Source: Granulicella sp. L60 (GTDB taxonomy: Bacteria > Acidobacteriota > Terriglobia > Terriglobales > Acidobacteriaceae). Taken from it: a DNA stretch of 64,000 nt. A program made the position numbers and the translations under genes. Shown here in pieces: positions 26,421 to 34,140 of the stretch. Numbering within the stretch: the first letter of the stretch is position 1; each line of letters begins with the position of its first letter. Below the pieces are notes generated by a model that made no database searches, was not told the DNA's origin, and saw only the letters and a program-made list of their open reading frames with translations. The stretch covers positions 1,534,454-1,598,453 of the forward strand of contig NZ_LMUR01000018.1 of NCBI RefSeq assembly GCF_009765825.1. Direction: 5' to 3'.

Positions 26421-27188
26421 ATGAGACATAAATGCTTTGCGGGGTCATTGCTTCTTCTTCTTTTATCTTCAAATCTAGGAGCACAGGAGGCCCAATCGGA
26501 TGCTGCCTCAGCTCAATCCGACAAAACCCCCAAACACCTCGCCTACTACATGGATCCAGCCACCCTGAATGTCGCGGCCATCTTGCCCCTCCCGCCGGCC
26601 TCCGATTCAGCCATGAGCAGGGCCGAGCTTGCTGACGTCCACCACGCCGAACAAACGCGTACGCCCCAGCAAGTAGCTGCCGCGCAAGCTGACGATCAAG
26701 AGCAGGACATCTTCATCTTCCGGAACCTGTTCGGATCGAACTTCACCGCAGAAAAGCTGCCCGTTACCGCCGCTCTCTCGCACCATATTCATAGCGACGA
26801 AGGCATCATCACCAAACCGCTTAAGACTTCTTTCGCTCGCCAGCGGCCCTTTCAATTCGACAACTCTCTCAAGCCTGTCTGCGCTCTCAGCAAAGAGCCC
26901 AACTCCTATCCGAGCGGACACACTGTCTCCGGCTATCTTTTGGCCCTCACTCTCATACAGATAATCCCGGAGAAGCAGGCCCAGATTATGAGCAGGGTGG
27001 ATGACTACGCCCACAATCGCATCGTCTGTGGAGTTCACTATCCCAGCGACATTGAAGCCGGACGCAACATTGCCTATCTAATGTTTGGTTACATGTTGGC
27101 AAACCCGCAGTTTCAAAAGGACCTCGCAGCCGCACGCGAAGAGACCCGTTCCAGGCTCGGTCTTCCGGTCCTCACCCCACCTTCATAG
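26421..27188 (+). CDS. PAP2-family (class A-like) acid phosphatase, secreted
   Basis: 255 residues from the ATG that begins a clear signal peptide (MRHKCFAGSLLLLLLSSNLG, cleavage near AQE); the open frame starts earlier but only the signal-peptide start fits. The three PAP2 active-site motifs are present in order: KTSFARQRP (KX6RP), SYPSGHT (PSGH, catalytic His) and RIVCGVHYPSD (SRX5HX3D type, with nucleophile His). No membrane helix follows the signal peptide, which favours a periplasmic non-specific acid phosphatase of the PhoN/PhoC type over a membrane lipid phosphatase. Reaction: hydrolysis of phosphomonoesters with release of phosphate. It follows two two-component systems and a direct-repeat operator. 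Confidence 0.93.
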   Translation: MRHKCFAGSLLLLLLSSNLGAQEAQSDAASAQSDKTPKHLAYYMDPATLNVAAILPLPPASDSAMSRAELADVHHAEQTRTPQQVAAAQADDQEQDIFIFRNLFGSNFTAEKLPVTAALSHHIHSDEGIITKPLKTSFARQRPFQFDNSLKPVCALSKEPNSYPSGHTVSGYLLALTLIQIIPEKQAQIMSRVDDYAHNRIVCGVHYPSDIEAGRNIAYLMFGYMLANPQFQKDLAAAREETRSRLGLPVLTPPS

Positions 27189-27331
27189 CTACATCAGGCA
27201 ACTCATAGTTGCTCTGCGAACGCACACCGTCCAGGCAGGGCTTCCTTCGTCGCAAACCGGAGGTTACCCGGCAAAAGCATCCGCAACGAGCAGCAACAGC
27301 ATCGCTCCCACCGTTTGACTAGAATGCCATC

Positions 27332-27826
27332 ATGGTGAACTTCAGCACAGAGGGGCAGGGAATCAAGCAGTTCATGGAACTCGGCGCCGCCTTCCTGCTC
27401 TCTGCAGCAATCGGCCTGGAGCGCGAAGCTCGCCACAAGAGCGCCGGACTCCGAACCTACACCGTCGTCGGAACCACAGCCGCTCTCTTCCTGCTCATCT
27501 CGAAGTACGGCTTCTCGGACGTTCTTCTCGACGGACGAGTCATCCTCGATCCCTCCCGCGTCGCCGCCCAGATCGTCACCGGCATCGGCTTCATCGGAGC
27601 CGGTCTCATCTTCGTCCGCGAAGACCGAGTCAACGGACTCACCACCGCAGCCACCATCTGGCTCGTCACCGCCGTCGGCATGGCATGCGGAGCCGGACTC
27701 CCCCTCCTCGCACTCGCCGTCACCCTTGCCTACTTCGTCGTAGCCTTCCTCTTCCCGTTCCTTCTGCGCCTCCTCCCCGGCTCACCCCTCCCAACCGAAC
27801 AGTCCGACGACGCAAAGCACGACTAG
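27332..27826 (+). CDS. MgtC/SapB-family membrane protein
   Basis: 164 residues with five hydrophobic segments. Family motifs: AIGLEREARHKSAGLRTYTVVG (the conserved GLERExxxKxAGLRT), VTGIGFIGAGLIF (GIGFLGAG) and VNGLTTAATIW (GLTTAA). The full-length MgtC membrane domain is present, without the C-terminal ACT-like domain of Salmonella MgtC. Members act at the inner membrane in adaptation to low magnesium or acid, in some cases by modulating ATP synthase (family knowledge). It is encoded after the PAP2 gene with a 143-bp gap that contains no recognised riboswitch. A very short dyad TCCCGA-A-TCGGGA follows its stop. Confidence 0.93.
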   Translation: MVNFSTEGQGIKQFMELGAAFLLSAAIGLEREARHKSAGLRTYTVVGTTAALFLLISKYGFSDVLLDGRVILDPSRVAAQIVTGIGFIGAGLIFVREDRVNGLTTAATIWLVTAVGMACGAGLPLLALAVTLAYFVVAFLFPFLLRLLPGSPLPTEQSDDAKHD

Positions 27827-27860
27827 CCCACAACCCACCATCCCGAATCGGGAAGCCCCA

Positions 27861-28028
27861 AAAATAAATCCCAAAAACCTGTCACATTTTCCCACCCCAA
27901 AATAGCGACCGCGAAATCACCACATCCACCACGCTAACTACCATAACTCACCAGCAAGCCACCACGTTAAAACACCCACTTTTCCCAAAAAAACCCAGCA
28001 AAACGCCACAAACCTACCCACCAAAAAA
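27861..28028 (-). repeat. Dispersed intergenic repeat, copy 1
   Basis: About 168 bp, C/A-rich on this strand, starting AAATAAATCCCAAA and ending ACGCCACAAACC plus an A-run. It aligns over its full length with copy 2 (38654-38820) at roughly 80% identity by eye, and more weakly with copy 3. Inside, CCACCACG occurs twice, 33 bp apart, with ACTCACCAGC between. All copies have the same orientation (minus if read in the G/T-rich direction). Here it directly follows the stop of a minus-strand kinase gene. Confidence 0.85.
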
Positions 28029-28040
28029 ATGCGCCAAAAC

Positions 28041-29462
28041 TCACTCACGAACCGGAAGATCGACACAGCACTTCGCCCCATGCTCAACCGTCGTATCGAA
28101 GAAGATCTGCCCACCACTCCGGTCGACGATCAACTTAGCAATCGAAAGCCCTAGCCCAGACCCGCTGTATTTGGAGGTGCCAGGCGAGTTGCTCGTGAAG
28201 AAACGTTCAAAAACCCGAGTAACTTCCCCAGCAGATATTCCGGGTCCGCCATCGTGTACGCAAACCCTTTGAAACACGCGGCCAGCCAGCTGATAGCGTG
28301 AGATGACGATGCGGAGAGCCGACCGATCTGGCGAAAACTTTACCGCATTATGCAGAACATTAAGCAGAGCAACACGAATGAGACTGCGGTCTGCAAAGAG
28401 CATATTTGACCCACCGTCATCATGCTCCTGCAGCACCGTAATGTGGCGCTCCTCGAGCAGTACATCTAAAAGAACAAGGATCTCGTCCACCAACTCAATC
28501 AAAGAAAATAACGTGTCCTCACCACCGGACCGCGTCGTCTCCGCCCTCGCCAGCAAAAGAAGACCATCGATCGTCTGATTGAGACGAGTTGTCTCTTCAA
28601 GCATGCTGCCGATCGCCTCCCGATAGCCGGACTCCGTGCGGCCCTCCTGTAACGTAACTTCGCCTGTAGTACGCAGCGAAGCGAGGGGAGTGCGAAGCTC
28701 GTGGGCCGCATCGGCAGTAAATCGCTGAAGTTGAACAAAAGCCTGTTCCAGACGCTCCAGCAGATGATTGAGCACCTTCGCCATGTGGCCCAACTCATCG
28801 TGCGGATGTTCAACAATAATTCGATCATTCAGATTATTTGCGGTAATTAACTCTGCCCGTGCAGCCATCAGATCAAGCGGCAGCAACGCCTTTCTGGCGA
28901 TTCGATAACCCGCAAAACCAGCCATGATCAGCCCAATTGGAGTGGCTAATAGAAGAAGTAGAAAGAAATGCAGCATGCGGTCCTGTAGCGGTGCGATGCT
29001 GTAACCAAGCCTGATTAAGACAACCCTGTCTTGTACCGGATGGAGATGGCTTATAAGAAGAACGCGGGTCCCATCGCTAAGTTTGGTCGATCGTTCGTTG
29101 TAGGAGTGAACACCTTCATCAGCAGATGACGTGCCTCCAAGAAGCTCGCCCTTCAAGGTCTCGCTGCGATACAAGATCTTGCCGGAGAGGTCGCGAACCT
29201 CCATAAGGCGATCCTCAAGCAAGCGCGACTGCGGATGCGAGTGGTAGCTCTCCTGTAGATGCAGTACGTCGTGGGAATCGAAGTACAGCAGTCCCTCAAC
29301 CGTCTCAACATCCTGGATCTCGTCGTGAAAGATCTGCCTCTCGAGCAGGACATACTGGAAGACAAACACCGCTGCGATGTACACGACAAGTATGCTCGCG
29401 AGAATCGCTACGAACCATATCGCAATCCTTGTTCGAATATTTGCGGGACGAATGAATTTCAC
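28041..29462 (-). CDS. Membrane sensor histidine kinase (CusS/QseC-like)
   Basis: 473 residues. TM1 is at about 11-40 (RIAIWFVAILASILVVYIAA), the periplasmic loop has about 125 residues, and TM2 is at about 163-187 (FFLLLLLATPIGLIMAGFAG). HAMP follows. The phospho-acceptor is His254 in DAAHELRTPL. The ATP lid and boxes read VLHNAVKFS, VHDGGPGIS and GSGLGLSIAKLIVD. The ATG overlaps the TGA of the regulator gene (ATGA), so translation is coupled. The layout is that of copper/silver- or drug-responsive kinases; the neighbouring divergent RND operon supports a role in sensing envelope stress or toxic compounds. No metal-binding His/Met cluster is evident in the sensor loop. Confidence 0.94.
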   Translation of the reverse strand: MKFIRPANIRTRIAIWFVAILASILVVYIAAVFVFQYVLLERQIFHDEIQDVETVEGLLYFDSHDVLHLQESYHSHPQSRLLEDRLMEVRDLSGKILYRSETLKGELLGGTSSADEGVHSYNERSTKLSDGTRVLLISHLHPVQDRVVLIRLGYSIAPLQDRMLHFFLLLLLATPIGLIMAGFAGYRIARKALLPLDLMAARAELITANNLNDRIIVEHPHDELGHMAKVLNHLLERLEQAFVQLQRFTADAAHELRTPLASLRTTGEVTLQEGRTESGYREAIGSMLEETTRLNQTIDGLLLLARAETTRSGGEDTLFSLIELVDEILVLLDVLLEERHITVLQEHDDGGSNMLFADRSLIRVALLNVLHNAVKFSPDRSALRIVISRYQLAGRVFQRVCVHDGGPGISAGEVTRVFERFFTSNSPGTSKYSGSGLGLSIAKLIVDRSGGQIFFDTTVEHGAKCCVDLPVRE

Positions 29463-30178
29463 TGTTCCGGCTCCCGAAGAATAAATCCTACGCCGCGAAT
29501 CGTATGCAGCAGTTTGACGGGAAAAGGATCATCGATCTTTCTGCGAAGGCGTGTCATCTGCACATCGATGACGTTGTCGATGGGAGTGAACCGCGACACT
29601 TCCTTCCAGACATCTTTAGCAAGCATCTCCCGCGACACTGCGTTGTTGCGATGGTTGAGCAGATAAAGCAGAAGATCGTACTCCCGAGTCGTGACGTCAA
29701 TAATATTCCCCGACCGGCTAACGGTCCTTGTCTGCGAGTCGACGGCTAAGTCTGCCAACTTCAGCGACGAGGAGTGTTCGGGGACGCTGGTCCGACGCAA
29801 CAGCGATGTAATACGCGCCAGTAGCTCCGGAAAAGAAAAAGGCTTTCCCAGATAATCATCGGCCCCCGCATTCAAACCCGCAACGCGATCATCGACCGAA
29901 TTATGAGAAGTCAAGATCAGCACGCGAAGCGTAAGAGAGTGAGCACGAATCTGCGCAAGGATCTCTATACCACCTCGCTGCGGCAATGTGAGGTCAAGCA
30001 CAACGAGATCAGGTTGCTTGCTGTGCACAAGAAAAAACGCATCCTCGCCAGTTCGGGCAAGAATGGTCTCGTAACCTCCCCGCTCTAGCCCTGAGACAAG
30101 GGCGTCCGCCATCTTCCGATCGTCTTCGACGATAAGGATTCGGCCGAGTTTAGGTTTTTCTTGCACAGCACTCTCCAT
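29459..30178 (-). CDS. OmpR-family response regulator (CusR/CopR-like)
   Basis: 239 residues. The receiver carries Glu18-Asp19-Asp20, phospho-acceptor Asp62 (LVVLDLTLPQ) and Lys in YLGKPFS. The winged helix includes LADLAVDSQTRTVSRSGNII, TREYDLLLYLLNHRNNAVSR, NVIDVQMTRLRRKIDD and TIRGVGFIL. It is divergent from the secreted-protein/DUF190/RND operon with a 131-bp shared regulatory region. That region contains three GTAAG direct repeats at exact 11-bp intervals, the layout expected for tandem binding of this regulator class. It probably controls both its own operon and the pump operon. Confidence 0.95.
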   Translation of the reverse strand: MESAVQEKPKLGRILIVEDDRKMADALVSGLERGGYETILARTGEDAFFLVHSKQPDLVVLDLTLPQRGGIEILAQIRAHSLTLRVLILTSHNSVDDRVAGLNAGADDYLGKPFSFPELLARITSLLRRTSVPEHSSSLKLADLAVDSQTRTVSRSGNIIDVTTREYDLLLYLLNHRNNAVSREMLAKDVWKEVSRFTPIDNVIDVQMTRLRRKIDDPFPVKLLHTIRGVGFILREPEQ

Positions 30179-30227
30179 ATTGATGATTTCTTACGATTGT
30201 CGTTCGGGCAAGAGAGTTGGGTGCGAT

Positions 30228-30254
30228 GTAAGGAAAATGTAAGTCAGGCGTAAG
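30228..30254. promoter_or_regulatory. Triple GTAAG direct repeat (11-bp period), operator between TCS and RND operon
   Basis: GTAAG occurs at 30228-30232, 30239-30243 and 30250-30254, each 11 bp after the last (GTAAG-N6-GTAAG-N6-GTAAG). An opposing CTTAC is at 30190-30194. The array sits in the divergent intergenic region, 50 bp from the regulator start and 56 bp from the secreted-protein start. Confidence 0.6.
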
Positions 30255-30309
30255 GGGCTTCCATGGTCCACTCGGTCTGTCACCGGTATCACCGGCATGC
30301 GGAGTGAAG

Positions 30310-31095
30310 ATGAAACCTATTCTGTTTGCAGCAATCGTCGCGTTTTCAGCCCAACTCGCTGTAGCGCAGGCCCCAACGACAACTCTATTGTCGCCCAGAA
30401 CAACCCTGCCAATTAGCTTTGATCACAGCATCGATTCAAAACATGTTCATGTTGGCGATGTGATCTCTGCCAAGACCACTCAGCCAGTTCATCTCTCCAA
30501 TGGGCAGGCTCTACCTGCAGGCTCCAGAATCTCTGGGCATGTAACTGCCTCGGACGCGTTCGTCTTTGATCCGACGCCATACGCCAAGCAGCGGCAGGGC
30601 GTACTTGCAATTCACTTTGATTCCATCGATGCTCAGGGGAAGAGCCTGCCATTGAACGTATATGTCCGGGCGCTCGCAGATCCGCTGACCGCATGGGCAG
30701 CAAGAAGGCCGAAGGCGACCGACGAAGATTCTCTCGGCACGGTGACCCAGATTGGCGGAGACCTGGTAACCCCGTCACAAGATGGTGTGATGTCACAGGA
30801 TGGAGACATCGTCGGATATCAAAGGCACGGGGGCATCTACGCGCACTTGATCTCAGCATCCGGCAACAGCCCCGACAGCTGTGATGCGAGCGATACCGAG
30901 GAGTCGATGGGATTGTTCTCTGCTTCAGCATGCGGATTATACGGGTTCGCCGACAGTTCGCTGATAGGGACTGGAAAAAGCGGTGAGCATTCAACCCTTA
31001 CGATTGCCTCCCGCCGCCGATCGCCGAAGGTCTGGGCGCACAGCACGGCATTGCTTGAAGTTCTTCCGGGAGCAACCGGCCTCGTTTCAGAGTAA
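30310..31095 (+). CDS. Secreted hypothetical protein heading the RND operon
   Basis: 261 residues. The ATG is preceded at 6 bases by GGAG; an in-frame GTG two codons earlier is less likely. The signal peptide is PILFAAIVAFSAQLAVAQA. The N-terminal half (about 35-120) reads LPISFDHSIDSKHVHVGDVI, HLSNGQALPAGSRISGHVTA and is predicted all-beta. The C-terminal half is Ser/Gly/Asp-rich, with two cysteines near 200 and 213. I do not recognise a named family. The gene is divergent from a two-component system and is followed by DUF190 and a complete tripartite pump, so it may be the first gene of that operon. A periplasmic or envelope role is inferred from location only. Confidence 0.75.
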   Translation: MKPILFAAIVAFSAQLAVAQAPTTTLLSPRTTLPISFDHSIDSKHVHVGDVISAKTTQPVHLSNGQALPAGSRISGHVTASDAFVFDPTPYAKQRQGVLAIHFDSIDAQGKSLPLNVYVRALADPLTAWAARRPKATDEDSLGTVTQIGGDLVTPSQDGVMSQDGDIVGYQRHGGIYAHLISASGNSPDSCDASDTEESMGLFSASACGLYGFADSSLIGTGKSGEHSTLTIASRRRSPKVWAHSTALLEVLPGATGLVSE

Positions 31096-31185
31096 CTGCC
31101 AACTGGCAGGGATGGAGTCTGCCCGGTTCAGGCAGCTCCTCCCTTGCACAGTCAACTTCAAATTCTGACAACACGGAGATTCGTA

Positions 31186-31539
31186 ATGCTTAGAGCAGGT
31201 CCCGCAATGAAGGTCACCGTGCATCTGAACCAGGACACCGGCTCAGCGCGAGGCTTTCTTTACGATGACATCCTTCAGTTCCTACAGGACCGAGGCATCG
31301 ACGGAGCAACCGCACTGCGCGCTCACGCCGGCTTTGGAGCCCACCATCGGTTACACAGCAGAGATGCCAGCTCTGTTGCAGGAGAGCATCTCTCCGTACT
31401 TATTTATTTCGTTGACGAAGCCGCGAAGGTGCAGGCCGTTCTACCTGAACTCCTAACCATGGTGACCGACGGTCTGGTCGAGGCTCATCCGACCGAAGTT
31501 CTAAAGGACATCACTACAGCCGAAAAGGTTCTGTCTTGA
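31186..31539 (+). CDS. DUF190 family PII-like protein
   Basis: 117 residues from the ATG with GGAG about 7 bases upstream. The sequence follows the DUF190 pattern: VTVHLNQDTGSARGFLYDDI, then IDGATALRAHAGFGAHHRLH (family form GATVLRGxxGFGxxxRIHT), then LSVLIYFVDEAAKVQAVLPE (LPVVVExVDxxEKI) and TMVTDGLVEAHPTEVL. The family has a ferredoxin-like PII fold and is thought to bind small effectors; in other genomes it often lies beside CrcB fluoride channels. Here it precedes an outer-membrane efflux gene whose ATG overlaps the DUF190 stop (TGATG), so it is translationally coupled to a tripartite RND pump. A regulatory or accessory role in the pump is inferred. Confidence 0.88.
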   Translation: MLRAGPAMKVTVHLNQDTGSARGFLYDDILQFLQDRGIDGATALRAHAGFGAHHRLHSRDASSVAGEHLSVLIYFVDEAAKVQAVLPELLTMVTDGLVEAHPTEVLKDITTAEKVLS

Positions 31540-32870
31540 TGGGGAGAACGCAGAGTGCACTTTTGTCGACTATTTTGCTGTCTACGATCGGAGTAGCGTT
31601 GTCTTACGGACAAAGTTTACAGACTGCGTCGAACTCTGTGGCGCCTGCCGCCACAACGCTAACCCTCGTTCAGGCCGAATCAATCGCAATCGAGAATCAG
31701 CCTCGCCTACTGGCAGCACAGCTCCGCGCACGTGCAGCGGCACAAAGAGTCCGCGAGGCACGCTCCGGACTCTTTCCTACCATCGCCTTCAATGCAACCG
31801 GAGTCGCAGTCGCGGATACAGGCACAGCCACCGCCGCAGGGGCGCTCACAACCTCTTCGATCTCCGATAGGTTTGCCTACGGTGGAAATCTTGTTCAGCT
31901 AGTGACCGACTTCGGAAGAACCAGCGCTCTAGTCGGAGCAGAGCGTTCTCTCGCTGATGCCCAGAGAGACATGACGACGTTGACAGCTGCTCAGATTCGT
32001 CTGAATGTTCGCAGCGCCTTCTTTCAGGTCGTGGGAGCAGAGGCCGTCTTGCACGCCGCACAGGAGGCTCAGGGAAATCGTCAGTTGATCGTCCGCCAGA
32101 TTAGCGCACTTGCTCAAAGTCAGCTCCGCTCAACCCTCGACGTTAGTTTCGCAAACGTTCTTGAGAGTGAAGCAGAGCTTGCAGTAGTTCGTGCCGAGAG
32201 CTCCGTGCAGCAACAACGCGCTCATCTCGCCAGTGCGATGGGTCAGCTGCAGCCCGTCACCGCGGCTCTCGTCGAAGAGCAACTCCCGCCCCAACTCCCT
32301 CCGGATCCATCTTCGTTTTTGATCCAGGCCGAATCGCAACGTGCGGATCTAAACGCGTCCATCGCCCAACAGCACGCCGCGTCGCACTTCGCCGACTCAG
32401 AGCGGCGACTCAGCTATCCCACGCTGAACGCTCTCGGCGCTGCCGGACAGATCCCGTTCCACGATCGCACGTTGCAGGGAAACTACGCCGCGGCTGGATT
32501 CAACCTAAGCATTCCTGTCTTCAACGGTGGTCTCTTCGCCGCACGACGCAACGAAGCCGAATTAGAGTCCGCTGCACGTACGCACGACGTGGAGGAAGTA
32601 AAACTGGAAGTTAACGAACAGGTTCAAAACGAGTGGTTTCAGGCAATGGAGGCGTATCGCAGCCTCGATGTCTCCGCGCGTCTGGTTGCACAAAGCAAAG
32701 AGTCGCTGCGACTGGCACAGGCCAGATACCAGGCCGGTCTCGGCAGCATCGTGGAACTCAATGAAGCGCAGCTAAGCGAAACCTCTGCAGAGATCAACGC
32801 TGCTGGAGCGAACTACACCTACCTTACCCGTCGCGCGGAGCTGGACTTCGCCGCCGGACTTTTGAATTAG
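31539..32870 (+). CDS. TolC-family outer-membrane efflux protein
   Basis: 443 residues. The signal peptide is LLSTILLSTIGVALSYGQS. Two structural repeats typical of TolC/OprM follow: long helical stretches (LVQAESIAIENQPRLLAAQL, AEAVLHAAQEAQGNRQLIVR; LESAARTHDVEEVKLEVNEQ, ESLRLAQARYQAGLGSIVEL) and short strand regions (GLFPTIAFNATGVAV, YPTLNALGAAGQIP). The motif LAQARYQAGLGSIVELNEAQ is diagnostic of the second repeat. It forms the trimeric channel of the pump with the two following genes. Its start overlaps the preceding DUF190 stop, and the adaptor begins 13 bp after its stop. Confidence 0.95.
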   Translation: MGRTQSALLSTILLSTIGVALSYGQSLQTASNSVAPAATTLTLVQAESIAIENQPRLLAAQLRARAAAQRVREARSGLFPTIAFNATGVAVADTGTATAAGALTTSSISDRFAYGGNLVQLVTDFGRTSALVGAERSLADAQRDMTTLTAAQIRLNVRSAFFQVVGAEAVLHAAQEAQGNRQLIVRQISALAQSQLRSTLDVSFANVLESEAELAVVRAESSVQQQRAHLASAMGQLQPVTAALVEEQLPPQLPPDPSSFLIQAESQRADLNASIAQQHAASHFADSERRLSYPTLNALGAAGQIPFHDRTLQGNYAAAGFNLSIPVFNGGLFAARRNEAELESAARTHDVEEVKLEVNEQVQNEWFQAMEAYRSLDVSARLVAQSKESLRLAQARYQAGLGSIVELNEAQLSETSAEINAAGANYTYLTRRAELDFAAGLLN

Positions 32871-32883
32871 AGGACTTACTGCC

Positions 32884-34101
32884 GTGCCAGTCTCCTTACG
32901 AGCCACATTGTTAACACTTACTGCAGCAGGACTGTCAGGCTCCCTGATAGCGTGCCACCAGACCACGACCGTGGCCGCAGAACAACCCACAGTGCCGACG
33001 GCAACCGCCCGACCTGCGAACCTCACCAACGAGCTCGTCCTCACCGCCGAGTTCACGCCATATCAGGATGTCGACGTAATGGCAAAGGTCGCGGGCTATG
33101 TGAAAAACATACGTGTCGACATCGGCGATCACGTCCGTGAAGGCGATCTCTTGGCTACCCTCGAGGTTCCTGAGCTACAAAATGAAATGGCCAAAGCCTC
33201 AGCGGGAGTTGCAGCAGCCCAGGCCAATATCACCACCGCTCGCGCCGCAGTCACTCGTGCGGAGGCCGGAGCAAATATCGCGCATCTCTCTTTTCAACGC
33301 ATACAGGATGTCTCTGTAAATCAACCGGGTTTAGTTCCAAAACAGGAGGTCGATGTTGCCCAGGCGCACGACCTCGAAGCCGCAGCACAACTTGCAAGCG
33401 CGCAATCCGCACTGCGCAGCGCCCAGGAGATGCTGACCGAAGCAGAGTCGGAGCGTCAGCGAACCGTCACCATGCTTCAGTACGCAACCATCCGGGCACC
33501 GTTTACCGGCGTCATCACGAAGCGATACGCGAACACAGGTTCAATGATTCAGGCAGGTATCTCTTCTCAGACGCAGGCGATGCCCGTCGTCCGCCTGGCG
33601 CAAAACAACTTGCTGCGGCTTACTCTCCCTGTGCCTGTCAGCGCCGTCGCCGACATCCACAACGGAAATTCTGTCGAAGTGAATGTCACCACACTCAACC
33701 GAACTTTTGCTGGAAAGATCACGCGATCCGCAGACTCGCTGGAGACATCCACTCGCACCATGGACACCGAAGTCGATGTCCCTAACACCGACGGTTCCCT
33801 CGTCCCCGGAATGTATGCCGAGGTCCATCTTCATCTTGCCACCCATTCGAACGTGTTGAGCATTCCCGTCGACGCAGTCGAAGGACTTGGCACAACCGTG
33901 CAGCACGTCTACCTGGTTCGCGAAGGCCGTCTCCATCTAGTCCCGGTAACAGTAGGATTGCAGACTCCCGCTCGCGTCGAAATTATTTCCGGCCTGCATG
34001 CTGGCGACCAAGTCGTCGTTGGCCGGCACAGTGGTCTGTCAGAGGACGAAGGCGTTGTCCCGCGTCCAGCCTCGTACGAAGCTAACGACAACCCAAGCTG
34101 A
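32884..34101 (+). CDS. HlyD/AcrA-type periplasmic adaptor lipoprotein of RND pump
   Basis: 405 residues, GTG start with GAGG 9 bases upstream. A lipoprotein signal (AAGLSGSLIACHQ) anchors it in the inner membrane through Cys24. The lipoyl-like half-motifs flank a coiled coil: VMAKVAGYVKNIRVDIGDHV and IRAPFTGVITKRYANTGSMI. The hairpin in between (about 100-190) is Ala/Glu-rich. Beta-barrel and membrane-proximal domains follow (VEVNVTTLNRTFAGKI, DTEVDVPNTDGSLVPGMYAE). It links the TolC-like channel to the RND pump encoded 39 bp downstream. Confidence 0.95.
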   Translation: MPVSLRATLLTLTAAGLSGSLIACHQTTTVAAEQPTVPTATARPANLTNELVLTAEFTPYQDVDVMAKVAGYVKNIRVDIGDHVREGDLLATLEVPELQNEMAKASAGVAAAQANITTARAAVTRAEAGANIAHLSFQRIQDVSVNQPGLVPKQEVDVAQAHDLEAAAQLASAQSALRSAQEMLTEAESERQRTVTMLQYATIRAPFTGVITKRYANTGSMIQAGISSQTQAMPVVRLAQNNLLRLTLPVPVSAVADIHNGNSVEVNVTTLNRTFAGKITRSADSLETSTRTMDTEVDVPNTDGSLVPGMYAEVHLHLATHSNVLSIPVDAVEGLGTTVQHVYLVREGRLHLVPVTVGLQTPARVEIISGLHAGDQVVVGRHSGLSEDEGVVPRPASYEANDNPS

Positions 34102-34140
34102 TCCTCAAAATTCTCTCTCAAATTAAGGAACTCATTCACT

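Noticed and set aside
27189..27331. Magnesium or cobalamin riboswitch before the MgtC-like gene
   Set aside because: No conserved riboswitch core or long structured leader could be seen in the 143-bp gap.
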